Made by a program: the position numbers and the translations under genes. 25,995 bases of DNA. Origin: JBFWUW01 sp050247075 (GTDB lineage: Bacteria > Planctomycetota > Planctomycetia > Pirellulales > JBFWUW01). The stretch is from the NCBI GenBank assembly GCA_050247075.1, contig JBFWUW010000088.1, positions 1 to 25,995 on the forward strand, read 5' to 3'. Below are positions 7,349 to 14,083 of this stretch, piece by piece. The notes under the pieces are model-generated. The model made no database searches and was not told the DNA's origin. It saw nothing but the letters and a program-made list of their open reading frames with translations. The stretch's first letter is position 1. Each line of letters starts with the position of its first letter.

Positions 7349-7851
7349 ATGTCGGTAGAGCGGTTGGTATGAGGAGCGACGTAAGGACTTGAACTCGCTC
7401 ATCATATCGATGGAGCCGTGGCGGTCATCCCAGCGAAAGCACCCATCCACGTGTTGCCATTTGCCACGGCTGCGAGTCTTAGGACTCGGCGGATTGGAGA
7501 ACTGCCTCCCAGTGGTGCCGCAGCCTGCTAGATTCCTCAACAAGCCGCCAGGTCTTGAAGTCGGAGAGCCAAGCAACCATACTCCGCTTCTCCCGGTATC
7601 GCGAGTTTGCTTGCGAACCGCCAGGCGTTCCTGGGCCGCCAAGAGGCGAGTGCCTGCAATGGCAGCATGCGCCGCCCGATTTTTAGGCGGCCTGCGCTGC
7701 CGTGCGGGATTGCCGATTTTTCCTATCATATTTCCAAACAAGCACTTACAGGGCCGGAGCCCGCGGCACTGGATTTGCTGTGACAGCCTCGGCCTCGACC
7801 CCCGTCTATGGCGGACGACGGATCGAGGCGGAATTCGCCTCTCAGTATTCG
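7349..7851. other. Gene-poor spacer before the FHA-MinD-glsA group
   Basis: No convincing gene. Two GC-rich hairpins can be drawn: 7473-7488 (CGAGTC/GACTCG) and 7671-7691 (GCCGCC/GGCGGC); neither is followed by a proper T run. It may hold the promoter of the downstream plus-strand genes, but I cannot point to clear -35/-10 boxes. Confidence 0.4.
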
Positions 7852-8328
7852 ATGAACAATAACATCTCGCTGGAACTGTTGGACGCGGCACACGATCGCC
7901 CCTTGCAGTCATGGTCATTCTCCAACGCCGGTCCTATCACCATTGGCAGGGCCGTAAATAACGATTTGGTCGTCTCCGACCCTTTTGTGTCGCGGTCACA
8001 CGCTCGACTAGAGCACTCCGTGGCCGGCTGGCGGGTCGTTTCCTTGAGTGAACAGCTTTTGTTGTGCGACGGACAACGGTTGCGGGACATCTCTCTCACC
8101 GATGGGCAGGTGTTTCAGCTTGGGCCGCGCGGGTGTGCGCTCCGTTTCAGCGTTTCGCAAAAGGGGCGCGGGAACCAGTCCACGCTAACGTTTGACCCGG
8201 CCACCATGCCGATCTTCAAGCTTGATACCGAGAAACTACAACGCGAGGTTTCCGAGATTTCCTCGGGGACCTATTTTCGCGAGTTGCAGCAAGTAGCGCA
8301 ACGCTTGCGCCAGCGCCAACAACAGTGA
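7852..8328 (+). CDS. FHA-domain protein
   Basis: The product is 158 residues from the ATG at 7852 (MNNNISLELLDAAHDRP). An in-frame GTG at 7780 would add 24 residues, but the FHA fold begins right after the ATG. FHA hallmarks are clear: a GRAVNNDLVVSD strand-turn (phosphothreonine-binding Gly-Arg and Asn), then SRSHARLEH with the Ser and His expected to contact phosphopeptide, then a DG turn. Residues after about 100 form a low-complexity helical tail ending in RQRQQQ. FHA domains bind phosphothreonine, so a Ser/Thr kinase is presumably involved. The gene lies 118 bp upstream of the MinD-like ATPase on the same strand. Confidence 0.85.
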   Translation: MNNNISLELLDAAHDRPLQSWSFSNAGPITIGRAVNNDLVVSDPFVSRSHARLEHSVAGWRVVSLSEQLLLCDGQRLRDISLTDGQVFQLGPRGCALRFSVSQKGRGNQSTLTFDPATMPIFKLDTEKLQREVSEISSGTYFRELQQVAQRLRQRQQQ

Positions 8329-8446
8329 CGACAAGGGAACGGATTCCGACAACGCATAGCTATCCCTCCGTTTCCACCTTCAACTCGGCCTGCGTGGGAT
8401 ACGGTTGAGACATGCAACCGATGCCCCCGACCAAAAGAGCACCCGC

Positions 8447-9217
8447 ATGGCCAAAATTGTCGCCACACACTCGTTCCGCGGCGGAACGGGCAAGTCAAAT
8501 ACCACCGCTAATCTGGCGGCGCTGGTGGCGCGCAGCGGCAAGCGCGTGGGGGTCATCGATACGGACATTCAATCGCCCGGCATCCATGTGATATTCGCGC
8601 TAGCGACGGGCGATGTGCATTACGCGCTGAATGACTACTTGTGGGGACGCTGCCCGATCGAGCAGGCGGCCTATGACGTAACCGCCTCCGCCGTGGGCAA
8701 TTTTGATCCGGCGAGTTTCTCGCCACGGCTCTACCTGATTCCGTCCAGCGTCGATACGGGTGCCATCGCCAAAGTGCTGCGCGAGGGATACGACGTTGGC
8801 TTGCTGACGGACGGCTTTCAAAAGCTCACTCGTGCGCTGCAGTTGGACTACTTGTTCATCGACACACATCCCGGCGTCAACGAAGAGACATTGTTGTCGA
8901 TTGCCATCGCGGACATGTTCCTGCTGATCATGCGGCCCGACAACCAGGACTTTCAGGGAACCGCCGTGACGGTAGAACTGGCTCGGCGTCTGGAGGTGCG
9001 GGAGATGCAAATCATCATCAACAAGGTTCCGCCCGGCATGGACCAGGATTTGCTGGCCTCCCAGGTAGAAGAAGCCTATCGCACGCCGGTGCTGGCCATG
9101 CTTCCCTTGAACCCGGAAATGGCCCAGTTGGCCAGCAGCGGCCTGTTTGTGCTTCGCCATCCCGATCATCCCTTTAGCAGGGAGTTGCATCGGATCGCCA
9201 AACACCTAATAGCTTGA
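8447..9217 (+). CDS. MinD/ParA-like P-loop ATPase
   Basis: The product is 256 residues from the ATG at 8447 (MAKIVATHSFRGGTGKSN); a TTG at 8405 is unlikely. The deviant Walker A motif reads RGGTGKS (11-17): Lys16 of the P loop is present, but the conserved signature Lys at the start of KGGxGKT is Arg. Walker A' is VGVIDTD (34-40) and Walker B lies in DYLFIDTHPG. The later MRPDNQDFQGTAVTVELA and IIINKVP segments are typical of MinD-type proteins. There is no C-terminal amphipathic membrane-targeting helix of the usual MinD type (it ends in HRIAKHLIA). The neighbours (FHA upstream, glutaminase 61 bp downstream) suggest a signalling role, not cell-division placement. Confidence 0.88.
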   Translation: MAKIVATHSFRGGTGKSNTTANLAALVARSGKRVGVIDTDIQSPGIHVIFALATGDVHYALNDYLWGRCPIEQAAYDVTASAVGNFDPASFSPRLYLIPSSVDTGAIAKVLREGYDVGLLTDGFQKLTRALQLDYLFIDTHPGVNEETLLSIAIADMFLLIMRPDNQDFQGTAVTVELARRLEVREMQIIINKVPPGMDQDLLASQVEEAYRTPVLAMLPLNPEMAQLASSGLFVLRHPDHPFSRELHRIAKHLIA

Positions 9218-9278
9218 CGGCAAGTTTGCTGGCCATTTCTTGCGCGGCCGATTATCACTCTCACCAGGAACGATAACC

Positions 9279-10310
9279 TTGAGTTCGCCCTCTTCCAGTG
9301 GAGATCTCGACGCGCTGGTCACGCGGCTGAAATCAGTCGCCGCTCCTTTTCGCGGCACGGTTCAAGACTTGCATGCCCGCTATCGCGATCTTCGCGATGG
9401 CCAGATCGCCACGTACATTCCAGAACTGGCCAGAGCCGACCCCGATTTTTTTGGCATCTGCGTGGTAACCGCCGACGGCCAGGTGTTTGAAGTTGGTGAC
9501 CACCAACAGTTATTCAGCATTCAGTCGGTCTCTAAGCCGTTTGTGTTTGGCCTGGCCCTAGAGGACCACGGCCGAGACGAAGTGTTGTCCAAAGTCGGTG
9601 TAGAGCCGACGGGCGAGGCCTTCAACTCTATTGTGCTAGACGAATTGACCAACCGGCCGTACAACCCCATGGTCAATGCGGGTGCCATCGCCACGGCCGA
9701 TCTGATCAACGGAGCCGATTTCTCCGAACGCATTCGCCGCTTGCTCGATATGTTTTCTCGTTATATGGGCCGCCCTGCCCACATCGACAACGCGGTGTTC
9801 ATGTCCGAGCGCACGACCGGACATCGCAACCGGGCCATGGCCCACCTGATGCTCAACTTTGGCATGGTCCAGGACCGCGTGGAACAGTCGCTGGAACTTT
9901 ACTTTCAGCAATGTTCCGTCATGGTGAATTGCCACGATCTGGCCGTGATGGGAGCCACCTTGGCCAATGGCGGCGTGAACCCCATGACCGGCCAGCGTGC
10001 CTTGCGGGCCGAGTACGTCAAAGACGTCTTGAGCATCATGCTGTCTTGCGGCATGTACGACTCCTCGGGCGAATGGGCCTTTCGCGTGGGCCTGCCCGCC
10101 AAAAGCGGTGTCGGCGGCGGCATTGTGGCGGTTGTGCCAGGCCGGCTGGGTATTGGCATCTACTCGCCGCGGCTGGATGCCAAGGGCAACAGCGTGCGGG
10201 GCATGCAAGTTTGCAGCGACCTATCGCAACGCTTTGGCCTGCACATTTTTGAGTCGGGGCACCAGGGGGAGTCCATCGAGAGCCAGTTCAAGCCGCGCCG
10301 CGACTTTTAA
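9279..10310 (+). CDS. glsA: Glutaminase A
   Basis: Glutaminase hydrolyses L-glutamine to glutamate and ammonia. The product is 343 residues from a TTG at 9279, preceded by AGGA at 9-bp spacing; no in-frame ATG lies near, and the TTG at 9240 lacks a ribosome site. Family motifs: FSIQSVSKPFVF with the catalytic SxxK (Ser83, Lys86), YNPMVNAGAI, ERTTGHRNRAMAHLM, LANGGVNPMTG, MLSCGMYDSSGEWAF and LPAKSGVGGGI. It is slightly longer than the usual 300-310 residues because of the N-terminus. It has no added STAS or cyclic-nucleotide domain. It appears co-oriented with the FHA and MinD-like genes. Confidence 0.95.
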   Translation: MSSPSSSGDLDALVTRLKSVAAPFRGTVQDLHARYRDLRDGQIATYIPELARADPDFFGICVVTADGQVFEVGDHQQLFSIQSVSKPFVFGLALEDHGRDEVLSKVGVEPTGEAFNSIVLDELTNRPYNPMVNAGAIATADLINGADFSERIRRLLDMFSRYMGRPAHIDNAVFMSERTTGHRNRAMAHLMLNFGMVQDRVEQSLELYFQQCSVMVNCHDLAVMGATLANGGVNPMTGQRALRAEYVKDVLSIMLSCGMYDSSGEWAFRVGLPAKSGVGGGIVAVVPGRLGIGIYSPRLDAKGNSVRGMQVCSDLSQRFGLHIFESGHQGESIESQFKPRRDF

Positions 10311-10450
10311 CGCGCGGGACTCCCCTGCTTCCTCGGGTGGCTTGATTCGCCGAGTTCGCCAGGTTGCATGGGCCACAGGAACTATTCAAATTGTTTCGCC
10401 GTTGGCGAACGGGGGCTGTTGGCCGAGGGCTTTTTGCCGACAATGGGTGC

Positions 10451-11095
10451 ATGGCTCGTCCTTTGTCCGCCCACCGTTGCCCGCGTTGCGAGATTCGCCG
10501 CGCGCTTTGTTTTTGTGATCGCATCCCGCGGATCGCCACGCAAACCCGTTTGGTGGTGCTGATGCACACCGCCGAGGAAGTGCTGCCGACCAATACCGCC
10601 CGGTTGGCCAGCAAAGCGCTGGCCAACAGCGAGATCCGCATCCGTGGCCGCAAGGACCAGCCCATGTCGTGCGGCGGTTTGGCGCGGCCGGGCCAACAGG
10701 CGGTGCTGTTGTACCCCAGCCATCGGGCGGTGGAACTGAATGCCGATTTCGCCGCGCGGCTGGACGGGCCGGCGGCCTTGGTCGTGCCCGACGGAAGTTG
10801 GGCGCAAACGCGGCAGATGGTGCGCCGCGAACCGGTCCTGGCGGAATTGCCGCACGTCAAGCTGCCCCCCGGCCCGCCATCGGAGTACCGGCTGCGTCTG
10901 CAACCGTCCTCGAACAGCCTCTGCACGCTGGAAGCCATCGCCCGGGCGCTGGGAATTCTGGAAAACCCCGCCGCGCAAGCCCAGCTGGAGCAGCTTCTGC
11001 GTGTCTTGGTTGAGCGCACGTTGTGGGCGCGGGGAATGCTATCGGCGGACCAATGCACGACGGCGGGTATTCCGGGAGAGGCGTTTTTTGAGTAG
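10451..11095 (+). CDS. DTW-domain tRNA-uridine aminocarboxypropyltransferase
   Basis: DTW proteins such as E. coli TapT transfer the 3-amino-3-carboxypropyl group of S-adenosylmethionine to a tRNA uridine (acp3U). The product is 214 residues from the ATG at 10451. The N-terminal Cys cluster C10-x2-C13 and C20-x-C22 (RCPRC, LCFC) is present. The name-giving DTW motif reads DGSW (VVPDGSWAQTRQM), with Ser for Thr. The SAM-family segment EYRLRLQPSSNSLCTLEAIA follows, then a helical C-terminus. The frame is open upstream to 10364, but the Cys cluster placement favours this start. Substrate position on tRNA cannot be read from the sequence. Confidence 0.88.
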   Translation: MARPLSAHRCPRCEIRRALCFCDRIPRIATQTRLVVLMHTAEEVLPTNTARLASKALANSEIRIRGRKDQPMSCGGLARPGQQAVLLYPSHRAVELNADFAARLDGPAALVVPDGSWAQTRQMVRREPVLAELPHVKLPPGPPSEYRLRLQPSSNSLCTLEAIARALGILENPAAQAQLEQLLRVLVERTLWARGMLSADQCTTAGIPGEAFFE

Positions 11096-11171
11096 GGGAA
11101 GAAGGCGGTCGGCGAGCGACTTTTTGCTTTAAAGTCAACGGGACCAGGACTTATTGATCTTGCCTTCGCAA

Positions 11172-11186
11172 TCGCTATTCTAGCGA
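11172..11186. repeat. Short inverted repeat before RAYT remnant
   Basis: TCGCTA and TAGCGA flank a TTC loop, ending one base before the ATG of the transposase remnant. RAYT transposases act on REP-like palindromes near their own gene, so it might be a relic of such a site; a 6-bp stem is weak evidence. Confidence 0.45.
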
Positions 11187-11187
11187 A

Positions 11188-11406
11188 ATGCCAAGACCAC
11201 CACGAGCCAATGCCGCGGGCGGGCTGTACCATGCCTTGAGTCTTCGGAATGCCCGTACTCGCATGTTTCGCGGACTGGCCGATCCGGCGGCTTTTGGTCG
11301 GATTTCAGCGCTGGGGCCGGCGAGCTACGAGGCGCGGCTGTTTGCCTGCCTTGCGCCGCCGCGGACTCCCTCAATCGCGAATCTTGGCCGAGTCCGAAAA
11401 CAATGA
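11188..11406 (+). pseudogene. N-terminal remnant of a REP-associated (RAYT/Y1) transposase
   Basis: The frame opens MPRPPRANAAGGLYHALSL, the very characteristic N-terminus of REP-associated tyrosine transposases (family form MPRPPR..GG.YH...RGN.R..IF). Similarity continues weakly to about residue 40 (NARTRMFRGLADPAAFGRI), then is lost, and the frame ends after 72 residues overlapping the start of the next gene. Family members are about 200-300 residues with a HUH pair and a catalytic Tyr; none of that remains. It is a dead fragment, probably a truncated insertion. Confidence 0.7.
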
Positions 11407-11894
11407 GTCCTCGCCCCATTGTCTACACGCTGCGGGCTGGGCCGGAGAAAAATACTTGGCAACTGGTGCCCCCGCGCCAAGCGCAAGAGCGGGCGGAAGA
11501 CCTGGAAGAGGTCCGGGCGATCATCGACGCCGGCGAGTTTGAGGTGGCCCAAGACGAACTTCGCTGGCTGCTGGATGGCTACCACGATCTGCTGGAAGCC
11601 CATCGCCTGTTGGGCGAACTGGCCTTGGAGGCACACGACATCAAGTTGGGCCGTGCCCACTTTGGCTACGCCTTCAAACTGGGTTTGGATGCACTGCCCG
11701 CCGGCTTTACCGGCACGTTGCCTTACGCCCTGCCGGCCAACCAGTCGTTTCTGGAGTCGGGCAAGGGGCTGGCCTGGTGCCTGCAAGAACTAGGCAAGGT
11801 CGACAGCGCGCGAGATATCTGGAGGCAAATGCTGCGCTTCGACCCGGCGGATTTTCTTGGTGCCGGTGCCATGCTGGCCAAGGGGGGCGGTTGA
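11403..11894 (+). CDS. TPR-like protein
   Basis: The product is 163 residues from the ATG at 11403. It is rich in paired helices with TPR-like spacing: EDLEEVRAIIDAGEFEVAQ, EAHRLLGELALEAHDIKLG and GLAWCLQELGKVDSARDIW followed by LRFDPAD. There is no signal peptide or membrane segment, so it is probably a cytoplasmic scaffold or adaptor. It ends 37 bp from the stop of the convergent PHP gene. The start overlaps the end of the transposase remnant by 4 bp, so its original upstream region may have been changed by the insertion. Specific role unknown. Confidence 0.78.
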   Translation: MSPRPIVYTLRAGPEKNTWQLVPPRQAQERAEDLEEVRAIIDAGEFEVAQDELRWLLDGYHDLLEAHRLLGELALEAHDIKLGRAHFGYAFKLGLDALPAGFTGTLPYALPANQSFLESGKGLAWCLQELGKVDSARDIWRQMLRFDPADFLGAGAMLAKGGG

Positions 11895-11931
11895 TGGCGT
11901 CCGCCGACCTGGTATCAATTCGGCCCACGCC

Positions 11932-13263
11932 TCATTCCGGTTCCGCGGGTTTTTGCTGGATCCATTTTTCCCAGCCAACTGGCTGCGTCCAGGCTTGGGC
12001 CTTTTGATCCGGGAACGAGGGATCGGCCGGCGGCAGGCTGCTGGTGATGATGGCCCGCACGTATAGTTCCTGGCCGGTCAGTTGGTACTTGGGGTTGGGG
12101 CCTTCGGCCTCGGCGAAGACCTTGCCCACATCGGCCGAGTACTTGCGCGTGGCGCGGATCGGTTCGCCTTTGTCATTCAATCGCGGTTCGCTGGCGGGGT
12201 CGTAATCCTTGGGCGTGCCGATGAATTGCGTGGTGAAGATGGCGTCGCCGTTCGGCTCAATCGATAGCTCCAGCAGGCCGCTGGCCGCATCGAACCTCGC
12301 ATCGGCCAGGGTGACGCCGCTGGAGGCGTACATGTCGCCCCGTTTGAGCGCCCGGATGATCGACTCGGGCGTGAGATGCGTGGCCCGGACCATCGTCCAG
12401 CCGCGGCCAGGCCGCGAGCTGTTGGGGTGGCCGTGATAATCATGACTGTCATCGGTCGCCAGCCCCCACAGCGGCGCGGCTTGCATCTGGCCGACGCGAA
12501 TGGTGTTTGCCACATCCCACAAGTAATCGACGCTGGGGCGGTTCTTGTCCCCCTGCTGATTGACGCCGGGGTGGCCGTTGTAGACCTCAAAGAACCGTTC
12601 GGAAAGTACGTCCGCCAGATCCTCGGCGGTGATGGCAAAGCCAAAGTTAGGGTGGTTCAGGTGGACCATCACCTCGCGGCCGGTCTTTTTGGCTTGCTCT
12701 TCCACCGCCCGCGCGTTGGCGGCAATCGCCTCGCGGACGGTCTTGCCCCCCAACGGCAGCACCAGTTCGGCGATGTTGGTGGCGTTCATGTGTACCGGTA
12801 CGCCCTCGGCCGAGTCCGAGATTTCCTCGCCGGGAAACATCACGAACTTGCCTCGTTCCTCCACCAAGGCCCGGTACTCGCCAAACGGCTTGAGCCGCAC
12901 TTCCAGCGCGTCCCCCTCGCCGCGCGTCTCTACCCAGCTATTCCCAAACCGTTGGATGTATTTGTCCAGCGCGGTGGCGTCGCGCTTGGCGATCGCCGCC
13001 GCTGGCATGTAGCGAATTCCCTCGCTGAGCACGTTATGGTCGGACAACGCCAGAAAATTGTAGCCGTGCGTGGCATACCACTCGGCCACCATGTCGGGAA
13101 AATCGTTGCCGTCGCTCCACAGCGTATGCGTGTGCAAATTGCCTTTCCACCATCGCAAAGAGGGATCGGCGGGGATGCCATCATCGGCCGTCGCCGTGCC
13201 GCACCGTGCCACGGCCAACAACAAAGCGAAGACGAACAGGCGGGTAGACAACATGGTTCTCAT
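11932..13263 (-). CDS. Secreted PHP-domain metal-dependent phosphoesterase-like protein
   Basis: The product is 443 residues from the ATG at 13263 (another ATG three codons on). The N-terminus is a signal peptide (RLFVFALLLAVARCGTATA, probable cleavage before DDG), so it is exported. PHP metal-ligand motifs are visible: NLHTHTLWSDG (HTH), a SDHN pair about 35 residues later, FPGEEIS, VHLNHPN and WGLATDDSHDYHG. The C-terminal 120 residues look like a beta domain. PHP proteins use two or three metal ions to hydrolyse phosphoesters; the substrate is unknown and an exported form suggests an extracytoplasmic one. It lies 92 bp downstream of lspA on the same strand. Confidence 0.85.
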   Translation of the reverse strand: MRTMLSTRLFVFALLLAVARCGTATADDGIPADPSLRWWKGNLHTHTLWSDGNDFPDMVAEWYATHGYNFLALSDHNVLSEGIRYMPAAAIAKRDATALDKYIQRFGNSWVETRGEGDALEVRLKPFGEYRALVEERGKFVMFPGEEISDSAEGVPVHMNATNIAELVLPLGGKTVREAIAANARAVEEQAKKTGREVMVHLNHPNFGFAITAEDLADVLSERFFEVYNGHPGVNQQGDKNRPSVDYLWDVANTIRVGQMQAAPLWGLATDDSHDYHGHPNSSRPGRGWTMVRATHLTPESIIRALKRGDMYASSGVTLADARFDAASGLLELSIEPNGDAIFTTQFIGTPKDYDPASEPRLNDKGEPIRATRKYSADVGKVFAEAEGPNPKYQLTGQELYVRAIITSSLPPADPSFPDQKAQAWTQPVGWEKWIQQKPAEPE

Positions 13264-13355
13264 AGCGGGAGATACTCACTGGATCAAGGCGCAACGAATG
13301 GGCGGAATTTCCATCCAGTCTAGCCGCCCGTCAGGGCCATCGCGAGCGAAACGGG

Positions 13356-13982
13356 CTATTTGGCCGGCTGAGTCTGGCTGGCGGCGGCCGGGGCGGTTTC
13401 GCCGCGGAAGGCATGCCACAGCAGCAGGCCCGCGCCGCAGACCAGCAAGGTGTCGGCGATGTTGAAGATCGGCCAGTCGAACCAGGGCGTTTGAAAATGA
13501 ATCCAATCGCGAACGGCCTTGATCGGCTCGCCTTGTTCGTGCAGTTGGCCAACCCGCCGCCAGACCAGCCCGTGCAGGCCCAGCCGGTCGTAGAGATTTC
13601 CGAAGATGCCGGCCGTGATCGCCCCCAAGGCAATCGTTAGCAGCCAATCGTGGGCCGCCTTAAGATAGAACAGCCAGTACAGAATGCCCGCGGCCGCCAC
13701 GATCGATAGCAAGGCAAACATGTTTCCGCGGCCTTGTCCGATGCCAAACAACGCCCCCTCATTGAGGTGCGTCTCTAACTCCAAGATGCCTGGCCACAGT
13801 TTGATGACTTTCCGCTGGTCGGGCGGATCGTAGCCCATCCGCGCGAATGTCCACGATTTTGTTCCCAGGTCGAGCGCGCATCCTAGCACTGCCAGCAGCA
13901 GAAAAGCCGCCAGCCGCGATCGGGGCAATTTCTCGGCAGTGGGATCCATGAACTCCATCCGCGGTACAAACAGACGTTTCAC
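13356..13982 (-). CDS. lspA: Lipoprotein signal peptidase (signal peptidase II)
   Basis: LspA cleaves the signal peptide of diacylglyceryl-modified prolipoproteins in the inner membrane. The product is 208 residues from a GTG at 13982, chosen because a perfect AGGAGG (13991-13996) lies 8 bp upstream; ATGs at 13958 and 13949 have no proper ribosome site. Four membrane segments are visible. Conserved motifs: LDLGTKSW, NEGALFGIGQG, TAGIFGNLYDRL with the first catalytic Asp, and FNIADTLLVCG with the second. It is longer than the usual 160-170 residues owing to an insertion before the last motif (about 150-170, VWRRVGQLHEQGEPIKAV) and a C-terminal Ala/Gln tail. Confidence 0.94.
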   Translation of the reverse strand: MKRLFVPRMEFMDPTAEKLPRSRLAAFLLLAVLGCALDLGTKSWTFARMGYDPPDQRKVIKLWPGILELETHLNEGALFGIGQGRGNMFALLSIVAAAGILYWLFYLKAAHDWLLTIALGAITAGIFGNLYDRLGLHGLVWRRVGQLHEQGEPIKAVRDWIHFQTPWFDWPIFNIADTLLVCGAGLLLWHAFRGETAPAAASQTQPAK

Positions 13983-13990
13983 TCCGCCAG

Positions 13991-13996
13991 CCTCCT
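13991..13996 (-). promoter_or_regulatory. Strong ribosome binding site deciding lspA start
   Basis: The minus strand reads AGGAGG, 8 bases before the GTG at 13982. It is the clearest Shine-Dalgarno in this block and overrides the downstream ATG codons. Confidence 0.8.
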
Positions 13997-14083
13997 GACG
14001 ATACAACGCCCGCCGTTTCTTGCCAACGGCAGCTTGCCGGAAGGAAATGAGATCGCCGCCCGGCCACGGCGCAATGGCCGCGC

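Noticed and set aside
7064..7918. Full 284-residue frame as one protein
   Set aside because: Only the last 90 or so residues look protein-like (membrane segments); the upstream part is Arg/Pro-rich out-of-frame composition and overlaps the FHA gene start.
11108..11125. Terminator after the DTW gene
   Set aside because: GTCG/CGAC gives only a 4-bp stem before five Ts, too weak to call.
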